A DNA stretch of 10,896 nucleotides from Euperipatoides rowelli (lineage: Eukaryota > Onychophora > Udeonychophora > Euonychophora > Peripatopsidae): the NCBI GenBank assembly GCA_003024985.2, contig PXIH01S0018894.1. One strand, written 5' to 3'. The notes below the pieces were generated by a model. That model worked only from the letters and a program-made list of their open reading frames with translations, searched no databases and was not told the origin of the DNA. The translations under genes and the position numbers were made by a program. Positions within the stretch are counted from its first letter, which is position 1, and every line of letters starts with the position of its first letter. Below are positions 1-8,287 of this stretch, piece by piece.

Positions 1-162
1 CTCCCTTCTATTTTATTAGCATTTATTTACAATAAGATATACTGTAATACATGATTGGGATAATAAAAACCACATATTTTATTCATTTGAATATTTTTAA
101 ACATACGTTCTCTCATTAAGAGATTTATATTTATAACCATTTCTAAAATGATTTTAGGAATA

Positions 163-191
163 GGGGGGATGGGGAGGATGGGTCTCAGGGG
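163..191 (+). other. G-quadruplex-compatible G-rich tract
   Basis: Four guanine runs lie close together on the plus strand: 6 G at 163-168, 4 G at 171-174, 3 G at 180-182 and 4 G at 188-191. The loops between them are 2, 5 and 5 bases. This fits the usual pattern of four runs of at least three G with loops of 1-7. It stands out because the surrounding kilobase is nearly all A/T. Whether it folds or has any role cannot be told from the sequence. Confidence 0.6.
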
Positions 192-849
192 ATGGAGGTT
201 ATCTAGAGCCCCATTGTATTTCAAGTCACCATGTGCACTTTTCAACTAGTTGTAAAATAATTAAGCTCTAATATTTTTTCTTTTGATCCTTTTTTATTAA
301 TCTGTTGCTTAGCTTATTTAACAATGTTTTTTACATTTTTTTCTCTTTATTTGTTTAATTTACCTTTATTGTTATTATTTTTTACATTAATTAATGCTTT
401 ATAGTTTTACATTATATCATTGTTAAAAATATTATATCAAGTAGTAATTTTACAAATTGAAGTTATAGTATGTGCCCCAAGAATTTACCCAATATTCAAA
501 TATGTCTCATCATACTTACGGTAATTATTTAAAAAATTTTTCTTCTAAAAAAATAAATTGATATTGTTTTCTATATTTTCAAAACCACAAGCATTTCTCC
601 ATTTCTATATTGGAAACAAAAACCCAGATACCCATATTCCTTTAATGATTACAGGATTTGACAATTTAATACACATATTTTTTTTAAATAATTTTCATTA
701 ATCTGGATTTTCATTTTTTTTTCAAAAAAAAAGGGACAATTTAAAGTTTGAAAATTCTTCACACTGAAAAAATTGTTATTCTATATCTTCTACTTCACCA
801 CAGAAATGACAACATATGGCTCTTTCATCAGTATAATTTGAAAATACTG

Positions 850-868
850 TATATATATATATATATAT
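850..868. repeat. (TA)n microsatellite
   Basis: A pure alternating TA run of 19 bases is preceded by ACTG and followed by GG. It is a short simple repeat of the kind expected in AT-rich animal DNA. Its length is likely to vary between individuals. Confidence 0.9.
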
Positions 869-1199
869 GGATTTTTTCACGAGTAATATTTTCGCGAGTT
901 TCGCAGCAGTCATATATTCACAAAAATAAAGATTCGTAAATATTAATACTCATTAAAAACATTTAAAGTGCTAAATCTTCATTTTTTTTAATAAAGTGTA
1001 CATTTAACTTTTTTAATGAAAAAAAAAAAATTCAATACATGTCATTATTTTCTGTTTTTAAATTAAGTACCGTACAGAATTTATTATAAAAGTATTGCAT
1101 TTATTAATGCAACATTAGCCAATAAGAAAAACATTTTTAAAAAATGAGAAAAGAATTTCATTTTAAATTACTCAATGGCTTTTATTTTTATATCAAATC

Positions 1200-1215
1200 T
1201 TTTTTTTTTTTTTTT
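1200..1215. repeat. T16 homopolymer
   Basis: An uninterrupted run of 16 T. It could be a mononucleotide microsatellite or an old poly(A) tail of a retroposed sequence on the minus strand. I see no recognisable retroelement attached to it and no clear target-site duplication. Confidence 0.85.
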
Positions 1216-1371
1216 AATTTCACTGAATCTATGTTGAAAATGAAAATGAAATATATTTATATTTTAGTGCTTTAGGCCTATATGATTCTTTAATTTTTAT
1301 ATAGGCCTATATACAGGGCTCAAATTTCATGGTAGCCCGGTAGCCCATATCTACCAAAAAAAAATTTGGGC

Positions 1372-1372
1372 N
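1372..1372. other. Single ambiguous base (N)
   Basis: One unresolved base interrupts the sequence just after TTTGGGC in the left part of the hAT-like element. It is an assembly or base-calling ambiguity next to a homopolymer, not a biological feature. Confidence 0.95.
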
Positions 1373-1430
1373 TTTAAAAAAAATTGCTTGTTGAAATTAA
1401 CGATAAATTATTTAACAATATATTTATATA

Positions 1431-1673
1431 CAGTAAAACCACACCAGGTCGAACCCCTTCAGTCTGAAAATAAATAAAAAATAATAATAATAATTTAACA
1501 TCTAATGGTAGGTCTGAGATCTAGACACTAGAATACTAATGTCTGGATCTCAGACCTACCAATAGATACTAATTTTTTTTTAATGGATTATATAGAAATT
1601 ATGTACAATCCAAACAACTTGACAGTCTGAGCATGGCTTGGTACCAATTAATTCGAATAGAGAGGTTTTACTG
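1431..1673. mobile_element. Pogo/Tigger-like MITE (243 bp)
   Basis: The left end is CAGTAAAACCACACCAGGTC. The reverse complement of the right end is CAGTAAAACCTCTCTATTCG, so the first ten bases are identical and the rest is only partly conserved (CGAA appears in both at a similar distance). Ends of the form CAGTNAAACCTC...CGAA are typical of pogo/Tigger elements of the Tc1/mariner superfamily. Both sides are flanked by TA (1429-1430 and 1674-1675), the expected target-site duplication. The element is far too short to carry a transposase, so it is non-autonomous. Its centre holds a strong imperfect palindrome (1495-1572). It sits inside the hAT-like element at 1314-2238, so it probably inserted later. 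Confidence 0.65.
1495..1572. repeat. Imperfect palindrome in the middle of the MITE
   Basis: The left arm at 1507-1527 begins GGTAGGTCTGAGATC and the right arm at 1540-1560 is its reverse complement, with 20 of 21 positions paired (one T opposite G). The 12-base loop is CTAGAATACTAA. Weaker pairing extends the arms outward to about 1495 and 1572. The loop-proximal part of each arm, CTAGTGTCT-R-GATC-Y-CAG when read away from the loop, resembles the terminal sequence of the separate MITE at 5749-6024 (CTAGTGTCTGGATCCCAG, 16 of 18 for the right arm). The palindrome may therefore be two related transposon ends lying tip to tip. Confidence 0.8.
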
Positions 1674-3112
1674 TATATATTTTTAATATATCATAATTTA
1701 TAATAAAATAATTGTAACAATATAAGCTACTTAACTAGGCATGTTGACATTGTGATTAAAATTTTTACACGCCACCGCAGAGCTATCTCATAATTTATTA
1801 AAAATAATACATTTTAAAAATTCACTAGGCTGTATAGCCTATATGTTGTTTATGGATAATTTTGTCTCCACAAAGCTTGTTTCCTCTGTTGTTGGTCCTC
1901 CTTTATTTTTTTGAGAAAATATTGATAGCCCAATGAGCGAATATACTGCCACTGTTGCTAATCGTAATATTGTTTTTTTTTAAACATATAAATTACAATA
2001 AGGTACCAAATTAGCCTAACTAAGAAATTAAATTATTTTTCTTATGTCTTTAAATTCTAATAATTTAATCTAGGCCTATTGATATTTCACTGGAGGCTAG
2101 TAAGAAAATTTGGCTGCTGTTTAAATTAAATTCCAGTCATCCCGCTAGTCGGGCTACCAAAATGTTCTGTGGGCTACCAAATTTCATATGGAAGTAGCCC
2201 GACCTGGCTACATAAAAAATTGGTGGAATTCAACCCCATATATTATTTCTTGAATTTTATTTAATTCCATAAAATGGGATGGAATTCCTTGGTAGTTATA
2301 AGGTAAATTATTATTAAAATTTTTTATAATTTCATTATTTAGCATGTAATAGCAATTTTTTTTTTTTAAATTAGCAATTTGCCCCTGCTTCTAATGAAAA
2401 GTTGTTTAAAATTTGTAAAACAGTTTCTAAATCTTTACGATCAAATTTTACTATGTTTTTTAATAAGAATCTGCATTTTTTAAATTCTATTCTTTAAATG
2501 AAAAAGTTTATTTCTAAAATTCTATAGATAGGATAGTCCCTTTATTTTACTCTTTTGTAAATAGATAATGATGACTTTGCCTTTAAAATATTTTAAAATT
2601 CAGAATGTAGAGTTTATGTGTTGATAATACTACATGAATGATTTTTAAAACTTGTTAGAAAATGTAAATAACATATAAGATTTACAACCATCCCTTAGAG
2701 GTAATAATAGACAGGTACCATACTGTGTAATTAATGATACACATTTTTAGAAGTATAGTACTAAGCTATTGAAAAAAACATTGTGGTTTCTTCTCCTTAC
2801 CTGATCCAAAAAAAATCTCCATCTGGTGGGATTTTTTTATTATTATCTACACTCTACAGTATTGATCAAGAAAACATTAGTTAAAATAAATCTTTTTGGG
2901 GATGGTAAGAGCAGTTTTTTTTTTGCTGACATTGTATATTTAGTTCTAATCTGTATTTGAATAATTTTAAGCATCATTATTGCCTTAGTGGGAATTTAAA
3001 TTATTGCACTAAAAGTAATTGGTAATGGTCAGTTGGCTTTATTTTTAATATTCTAAGTGGGAACAAAAATGGAATTTTTGTGTGTGTTGATTTTCAACTT
3101 GGTTAATTTTAG

Positions 3113-3129
3113 TTTTTTTTTTTTTTTTT
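3113..3129. repeat. T17 homopolymer
   Basis: An uninterrupted run of 17 T followed by C and a run of A. It is a mononucleotide repeat with no recognisable retroelement next to it. Confidence 0.9.
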
Positions 3130-4041
3130 CAAAAAAAAATCTATCTTTAATTCATCAAAATTTCTTGTCATTTAAAAAAGGTGTTGAAATCGAAATTTTA
3201 TACAGTGTTAGACAAGGTCATATACCTTATATAGTATGTCATTGTTACTTCTTCTTTTAAACAAAAATCATAGCAAACGTCTGGTGTTTGTTTTCTGTTA
3301 AATCATCTTTGATGTAAGATGATCTAACATTGTATAAAACAGATTTTAATAACTTTTTAAATTAAATAAGAAAATTTCTTGAATTAAACATACATTTTTT
3401 TGGTAAAATAAAACTAAATTAACAGTTGAAAATAACACTAATATTAAAGGTAAACTATCACAAAAAAATAACTTAAGCTATTTAACACTTTCAGGACTGC
3501 TCATTTTTAAGTGGAAAATCCCTGTGTCCTGCCACTTTTTAGGGTTTAGTAAAATTGACACTACTCCTCCAATTTTTAATTTAACTTTCTAATTTTTTGT
3601 AACAATTATCTTAAGTAGATATACTTTTAATATCCAGAAGATAATTAGCATGGCTTATCAGATTAAAATTTGGCGGTATGCTAATTAAGAGCCATTTTTT
3701 TGTAAAAATACAAAAATGCGCTAATTTAATGTGTTCACTTTTCCTTGGTTAGATTTACTTAAATTTTTGTAAATTTAATCTTAATAATATTATTGAACTT
3801 TTTACCAATTTATATTACTCTATCTCATTTCTAAGATATAAATATTTATTTATAAACACAGATCATAGTGCTAATTTACACTTATGAAAATCAATAATTT
3901 TGTACATTTTGATTCATTCCAATTCTAAATCAGAGCCTATTGTCATTAATTTTTTTTTTGCCTTTTCATAACAAAAATATTATAATAAAACAGAGTAAAT
4001 ATTATTTTAGAATTATATAAACTAATTGCAATGAATCACAT

Positions 4042-4093
4042 GACAATAATAGGCTAACTTCATGTCAGACAATAATAGTCTACTACTTCATTG
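4042..4093. repeat. Two-copy 26-bp tandem repeat
   Basis: GACAATAATAGGCTAACTTC starts at 4042 and GACAATAATAGTCTACTACT starts at 4068, giving a period of 26 bases. The copies share GACAATAATAG, then a diverged CTA-containing middle, then CTTCAT. This is a small local duplication with several substitutions. No function is apparent. Confidence 0.7.
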
Positions 4094-4123
4094 TTTAGTA
4101 AAAATCATTGACTGGAGCTATTC

Positions 4124-4174
4124 CATTCATATTATAGAATTACCCATCAAGCTAATTCTATAATTATATGAATG
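4124..4174. repeat. Short inverted repeat (hairpin)
   Basis: The left arm CATTCATATTATAGAATTA (4124-4142) pairs with the right arm at 4153-4174, whose reverse complement is the same except for three extra bases in the middle. The spacer is 10 bases. It could be a remnant of a small foldback element or a chance AT-rich structure. No target-site duplication is evident. Confidence 0.6.
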
Positions 4175-4388
4175 TAACAATTCTCAATTATGAACTATTT
4201 AGTTGTTATTCTAATTACAAAGTGGTGAATTTGGTCTTTTTTTTTTTGTCAGCCATTCATTTCCGCTTTGACATTTTTGTGTACAAGCCACTGATGTAAC
4301 ATTACGACTGTTTACAGCATTTTTCCTGGTAAACACATGTAAACATCCCAATTTCAATTTTTTATATTCTTTACTTCCTCAGAGAAAA

Positions 4389-4579
4389 ATGCCTATAAAA
4401 TGTATGGCTGTGGGATGCAGTAGCCTAATAGACAAAATAATAAAGATCTTCACTTACACAAATTTGTTAACGATATTACAATAACTAATTGGATAAAAAA
4501 TATTAAGCATGCACTCCATGCAGCCTGGACTCCGACAAAATACAGCATCTTATGTTCAAAACATAATCTACGGAGATAA
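4389..4579 (+). pseudogene. Decayed THAP-type (C2CH) zinc-finger domain
   Basis: THAP domains are DNA-binding zinc fingers with a C-x(2-4)-C ... C-x2-H ligand pattern. They occur in animal transcription regulators and in P-element-type transposases. Starting at ATG 4389 the frame reads MPIKCMAVGCSS, which gives the first two cysteines (4401-4403 and 4416-4418; spacing C-x4-C) near the N-terminus, as usual. That frame then stops at 4482. From about 4442 a different frame continues the domain: HLHKFVND (4451-4474), NWIKNIKHALHAAW (4487-4528) and TPTKYSILCSKH (4529-4564). This supplies the conserved HKF, the central Trp, the W-x-P/KYS region and the last ligands C-x2-H (Cys 4553-4555, His 4562-4564). 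A stop follows at 4577, before the AVPTF box that normally ends the domain. At least one frameshift lies between about 4425 and 4442. A pyrimidine tract ending in CAG six bases before the ATG may be a fossil splice acceptor. The parent could be a cellular THAP gene or a P-like transposase; no other domain is visible. Confidence 0.72.
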
Positions 4580-4740
4580 GTTTTAAGCACATTTAGAGTA
4601 AAGCAAAATTAATAATCAGACTCACTAAGGTCAAATTAGATGACATAAATTTATATGAAGATCGGACTAAATTAATAAAGTTCTGAGACTAAACAGAAAT
4701 GTAAACATACACTCATAATGAGATTTTCAAAATTGCGACA
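4553..4740 (+). repeat. Direct repeat, copy A
   Basis: This stretch begins at the end of the THAP fossil and resembles 5040-5230 along most of its length. Shared blocks in the same order include GAGATAA, AGCACATTTRGAGTAAA, GGACT, ATTAATAAARTTCTGAGACT, AAACAGAAA and CACTCATAA. Divergence is substantial, with many substitutions and small gaps, so the duplication is old. No open frame is conserved between the copies. It could be non-coding sequence downstream of the THAP exon, or part of a repeat family that carried it. Confidence 0.75.
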
Positions 4741-4761
4741 TTTTAGGGATAAAATGAGAGC

Positions 4762-5040
4762 CTAGAAACGGGACTCAATAAGTGACATTTTAGTCACATG
4801 ATCAAAATGGATATTTTTTTTATTTACAGTCCTAACCTTACATTAACCCTAAACCCTAACTTCTACTATGTATTAAACCAACTATGCCCCAACCCTATGA
4901 TAATCAAGAGTGAAAGAAACCATTTGATTGATTTTGATATTTTTGACACAACTTCCATCGGCCCTATCGCAATGACAGAAACACATGCACATAATATGTT
5001 AAAAATGTGGTAATGTCACTTATTGGTCCCTGTTTTTAGA
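4762..5040. mobile_element. MITE-like element with about 28-bp terminal inverted repeats
   Basis: The left end at about 4763 reads TAGAAACGGGACTCAATAAG, continuing TGACATT. The reverse complement of the right end (to about 5039) reads TAAAAACAGGGACCAATAAG, continuing TGACATT. The inner 13 bases are identical and the outer part differs by a few substitutions and a one-base gap. The interior has degenerate CCCTAA-like words (4831-4860) and no transposase. An open frame at 4798-5013 lies wholly within the element and looks fortuitous. The element lies between the two copies of the direct repeat, 20-25 bases from copy A and almost abutting copy B. The exact ends and target-site duplication are not clear. 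The superfamily is undetermined; a Tc1/mariner-type MITE is possible. Confidence 0.65.
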
Positions 5041-5230
5041 CATTTCTCATGCTTCAGAGATAACAATTTTTAGCACATTTGGAGTAAATCAAAGTTTATA
5101 TTTGGACTCAGCATGGTAAAATTAGATATATAAATTTTACACGAAGATTGGACTAAAATTAATAAAATTCTGAGACTGAGACCAAACAGAAACCTAAACA
5201 AGCACTCATAAACGATGTTTGCACAATGGG
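5040..5230 (+). repeat. Direct repeat, copy B
   Basis: This is the second copy of the segment that follows the THAP fossil at 4553-4740. It shares AGCACATTTGGAGTAAA, GGACT, AGATATATAAATTT-like sequence, AAGATYGGACTAAA, ATTCTGAGACT, CAAACAGAAA and CACTCATAA in the same order. Its left edge (5040-5067) reads CATTTCTCATGCTTC, which could encode His-Phe-x-Cys-Phe. That pattern resembles the end of a THAP zinc finger, whose last ligand is His followed by Phe. Copy B may therefore have included a THAP exon that was lost where the MITE now sits. That last point is inference. Confidence 0.7.
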
Positions 5231-5748
5231 TGTGAATTGTACTAGATATAGTTTATATTTAATGTAAATCATTGTTTTAGATAAATAGAAAAACATTGGC
5301 TTCTCATAAATTTTGTTGCTGCTTGTAAAAACAGAAATTAAAATAAGGTAGTTTTTTTTTTATTAGGAAAAAAAAAACCTCTACGTGTTTGATATTTATA
5401 TTTTTAGCCCAAGTAAGTTATATCTTAGTAGGTAGTCCAACCTGTATTTCTTATTAAGACCTAACTCAAACATTAAAACTATGACTGCAAAATGCAAGCA
5501 TACATAGGGGAAAATAACTGATTTTAGGCTCATTGATTTATAATGTATTTTATAATAGCCTTTTTTTATTTTAAGTTAATAATTTCAAGTTTAGATCCAG
5601 TCTCTTATTTAAAATTTTATTCAATGCCAGAACCCTAAATATTGTATTCTATAAAATTAACTAACTGTAGCCTACTTTTATTATTTTTTAATAATTTTAT
5701 TATTATTAATTTGATGTTTCATAGCCAAGTTTGTATACCTTACGTCTA
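5231..5748. other. AT-rich stretch without a recognisable gene
   Basis: About 500 bases of A/T-rich sequence with stop codons in all frames. I see no inverted repeat, tandem repeat or coding motif that can be supported here. Confidence 0.7.
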
Positions 5749-6024
5749 CTAGTGTCTGGATCCCAGCTATGCATTTTCCTCCAGCAAAAAATCAGCCAAT
5801 CAGATGTTGGCTTGCGTTCTAGCTGCAGTATAGTATATTATTTTATTTATTACTTATTTTTTAATATGCTTTAATATTTAATTTGGAGTTAGGGTCAATG
5901 TGCAGTGAAGAACCAAGATCCTTTAATTTGCTATTATATTTGCGTTGGAATTATTTAGGATCAGGGTGCGGTTAAGGGTAATTTTGGGCTGGAGAAAAAT
6001 GCATATCTAGGATCCAGACACTAG
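5749..6024. mobile_element. MITE with 37-bp terminal inverted repeats
   Basis: The left end CTAGTGTCTGGATCCCAGCT (5749 onward, continuing ATGCATTTTCCTCCAGC) matches the reverse complement of the right end, CTAGTGTCTGGATCCTAGAT (from 6024, continuing ATGCATTTTTCTCCAGC). About 34 of 37 positions agree. The element is about 276 bp and has no coding capacity. Its interior carries GTTAGGGT- and TTAAGGGT-like words, similar in flavour to the reverse-strand words in the MITE at 4762-5040. If the outermost CTA/TAG is partly host sequence, TA flanks both ends, which would suit a Tc1/mariner-type element. A longer target-site duplication is not evident. The same terminal word occurs in the palindrome at 1495-1572. 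Confidence 0.75.
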
Positions 6025-8274
6025 AGCTGGATGTCTTTGAGTGTGATCACAGAGGCTAGTATAAATATGGCTGTACTCCGCATCGTCATTTTAAATGGTA
6101 TATTAAATAATAAATCATTAACCTATAAAAACAAAAATATAAAAATTAAAAAATTGAATAAATTGACAATACTGTACATTGTAGAGCTATTTAATTCACA
6201 CCCATTAAGATTTGCAGAGAGTGAGGATAGCCGGAAGTTAAAGAGGTCATAAAGTAAGGTTTCATTGCGCTGTCATCACTTTTGCATTTTCTATATTTGT
6301 GTGTGTGTACACGTTAACAAATTTTTTAAATGTTAATAGGCTATACCTTTAAGTGAATATTTTTGATTAAAATATTTCTAAGCTAGCATATTACACATAT
6401 CATAACAAAAAAAAATATATTGATTATTGCTATTTACAAAGGCTTATAACAACAAAAGTATTAAAAAAAACAACTTTGGTCTTGAATTTTATGAAAAATA
6501 GGCCTAATTATGTAACTTTAGATTTCTTGTAAGACTTATTGCATCAATATTTTTTCTCTTACATTTTTTAATAGGTTAAAAAGTTGTCAAAGGTAATTTC
6601 AACTGTAGCCTAGTATTTGTATGACAGATGGGTCTGGACAAATTGAGTAGGCTATTGTACAAAATTATAAGGCACTATGAAAAATATTTAAATAAATGAA
6701 AAATTCACCTCTACACGATTTGCCTATAATGTGAGATGACAAAAATCAGATAACACAAATAACATTGCTTTTTATTACAACCTTGAAATAAAATGCACCT
6801 TTATTGGTGCAAAATCCCATGGTGGTATAAGTATAAATCTCCATGCAAATTCCTTTCTATTTTTTTTAAAGTTTAAAATCCCTCTCCTACTCACAATAGT
6901 AGAAAAATAAATTTCTGTCAGCACCTTGCTTTGACAAATTATATAAATGCCTGACCTCTCCCCATTTAAAATAGCATAGCACTAAACACTGTAATTATAA
7001 TGTCAAATTGTCTAAATCTTGACCTGTTTTCTCATAAATACTAATACCGTATATCAAAAAAAAGTATAAATGAAATAAATTAATACAATTTAGTTAAAGA
7101 GTTGTTATATTCTGCTAAAATTACTAGAACAATTTAAACTTAGTCTAACCTACTGTATATACTGCATATAAAAGGGAAATTTATGATGTGTGGGTGTCTG
7201 TTCAAAATGTTTAGCATGCTTCCCAACATGGCACAAACTTGAAATTTGGCATTTTGGTAGGTTCCATAGTTTAGACTATGTAAAAAGTATAAAAATATTC
7301 TTTTTTGGGATGGGGGGAGGGAGGCAGCATGGTTGGAGAATTTCCATGCGAAGAACTATTACATTTCTAGTCTTACATATACTGTAAATGACTATTGCTT
7401 GGTTACTTGTTTAATATTTTCTTCATAATGAGAATTGGCCACTTCATGAGACAAATATGTTTAAATATGATTTATTCTTGACTTTTCATATTTTTTCCAA
7501 CTCAATGTGAACGGTTTAACTCAATGTGATCTAATTAAATGTTAAAATTTTTTTAGCCAATATGAGCACTAAATTTTGAATTAAGGTCAGATATTTTATT
7601 AATACGATTTAACCATCTACTTAATTGGGATGGAAAATTCATAATTTTTTGTGAATAAATAATCCTCTCATATGTTCATAGACAAGATTTCATTTTAATA
7701 GTGCGCTTTATAACTTACATATTGTTAAGCGATGTCTCAGAAAAAAATGTCCAAGCTTAAAATATGGACTTAATTAAGAGACTTGTAAACCCTGCAATTG
7801 GTACCATTTTCTCCTCTTAGCATGCTTTTATTAACTTTAAGAAAGGAAAAATGTTTCTGAATTATATTTTTTTAATATTATCTGGAGTATGAAGACTTGA
7901 CAAAAAAGAGCCTGACTTCTAGAATAAATGTCATGCACAAATTAACCTTGAGTGTTAGCTCTCGACTCATCTGTCAGAACAAGGGAAATTAAGATTTGTA
8001 TTACTGTATTCACTTCATGACAATGATCATGTGTACACATAATAAAGCCTGAAATATACTATACATTTAAATAGTATGGAGTTAGCTGCATCATAAAATA
8101 GCTATTGTGATCAATATTGTGTTGATAAATAAATCTAGTATAGAGAAAAAACTATTTCTATTTAGCAGAATTCAATAACTACAATATGTATTCATCCATT
8201 ATTTAGGTCTATTATCTTGGCTTAAATAAAAGAAATAGAATCATGCTATTTTAACCAGGTGTTCAGGGGATAGG
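6025..8274. other. AT-rich stretch without a recognisable gene
   Basis: About 2.2 kb with no supported gene. Open frames at 6031-6252 and 7190-7387 are short and have no recognisable motif. The second covers a less AT-rich patch (about 7180-7350) that includes three guanine runs of three or more (7307-7309, 7312-7317, 7319-7321). That patch could be an old repeat fragment, but I do not recognise it. A short GT run with TGTGTGTGTGTACACG lies near 6298-6313. The rest is A/T-rich filler. Confidence 0.65.
7499..7529. repeat. Partial 19-bp tandem repeat
   Basis: AACTCAATGTGA occurs at 7499-7510 and again at 7518-7529, separated by ACGGTTT. This is 1.6 copies of a 19-base unit, with the repeated part identical. 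It is probably a small replication-slippage duplication. Confidence 0.75.
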
Positions 8275-8287
8275 GCCAAGGGAGGGG
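8266..8287 (+). other. G-quadruplex-compatible tract at the minisatellite edge
   Basis: Four guanine runs lie at 8266-8269, 8273-8275, 8280-8282 and 8284-8287, with loops of 3, 4 and 1 bases. This meets the usual four-run pattern on the plus strand. It overlaps the first, most degenerate unit of the minisatellite, where the normal CTAAGGAGTTAGTCCC has become CAAGGGAGGGGTAGTCCCC. Confidence 0.6.

Larger units (their letters stand above)
1..1313. other. AT-rich stretch without a recognisable gene
   Basis: This stretch is mostly A/T runs and short simple repeats. No frame longer than about 70 codons is open, and none shows a recognisable motif. A minus-strand open frame at 27-245 contains a proline-rich piece, but that only reflects the G-rich tract at 163-191 read in reverse. 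A small CpG-containing patch (TTTTCGCGAGTTTCGC, 889-904) stands out from the background without an explanation. Two copies of the word AGGCCTATAT lie at about 1274-1312, just before the hAT-like element. I see nothing else here beyond the separately listed repeats. Confidence 0.7.
1314..2238. mobile_element. Probable old hAT-like element with a MITE nested in it
   Basis: The left end reads CAGGGCTCAAATTTCATGG. The reverse complement of the right end reads TGGGGTTGAATTCCACC. The two are related (C/T-A/G-GGG-C/T-T-C/G-AA-A/T-TT), and CAGGGCTCGAAATT-type termini are a known style for hAT transposons. Just inside both ends are clusters of GGTAGCCC or its complement GGGCTACC (1331-1346 on the left; about 2148-2213 on the right, including two copies of GGGCTACCAAA). 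I could not find a convincing 8-bp target-site duplication: the flanks CCTATATA and TATATTAT do not match well. No transposase frame is present. Removing the nested pogo-like MITE leaves about 680 bp, so this would be a non-autonomous or deleted copy. The GGTAGCCC clusters at both ends are the firmest evidence; the exact boundaries are uncertain. Confidence 0.45.
2239..4388. other. AT-rich stretch without a recognisable gene
   Basis: More than 2 kb of A/T-rich sequence with many short homopolymers and stop codons in all frames. The open frame at 3057-3260 is made largely of a T17 tract and lysine/phenylalanine codons, and is not a credible gene. The word TTAACACTTTCAGGACTG near 3482 looks slightly like a piggyBac-type end but has no partner. 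A pyrimidine-rich run ending in CAG at 4359-4382 lies directly before the THAP fossil. It could be an old 3' splice site. The tandem repeat and hairpin near 4042-4174 are listed separately. Confidence 0.7.

Noticed and set aside
27-245. Minus-strand open frame of 72 codons with a proline-rich centre
   Set aside because: The prolines come from the G-rich tract on the other strand. No known domain, start context or neighbouring coding signal supports a gene.
3057-3260. Plus-strand open frame of 67 codons
   Set aside because: It is built around a T17 run and AT-rich codons (Phe, Lys, Ile, Leu) with no motif. It is typical of chance frames in AT-rich DNA.
3481-3545. piggyBac-like end starting at TTAA (TTAACACTTTCAGGACTG)
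   Set aside because: No inverted partner ending in TTAA was found downstream or upstream, so a single resembling word is not enough.
3920-4060. Possible long foldback: GATTCATT/AATGAATC and AGCCTATTGTCAT/ATGACAATAATAGGCT pairs
   Set aside because: The paired words occur in the wrong order to form one nested stem, so they look like coincidence in low-complexity DNA.
4359-4382. Splice acceptor before the THAP fossil as an active exon signal
   Set aside because: The pyrimidine tract and CAG are suggestive, but the following frame is broken. It is mentioned only as a possible fossil, not annotated as a working site.
4831-4860. Interstitial telomere repeat
   Set aside because: The CCCTAA words are few and imperfect, and they lie inside a MITE. 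This is not a telomeric array.
4798-5013. Plus-strand open frame of 71 codons
   Set aside because: It lies wholly inside the MITE at 4762-5040 and ends in its terminal inverted repeat. Such short elements do not encode proteins.
7190-7387. Plus-strand open frame of 65 codons beginning with a Cys-x2-Cys-like start
   Set aside because: The cysteines are not followed by any zinc-finger spacing, and the second half reflects a G-rich run. There is not enough to call a gene or domain.
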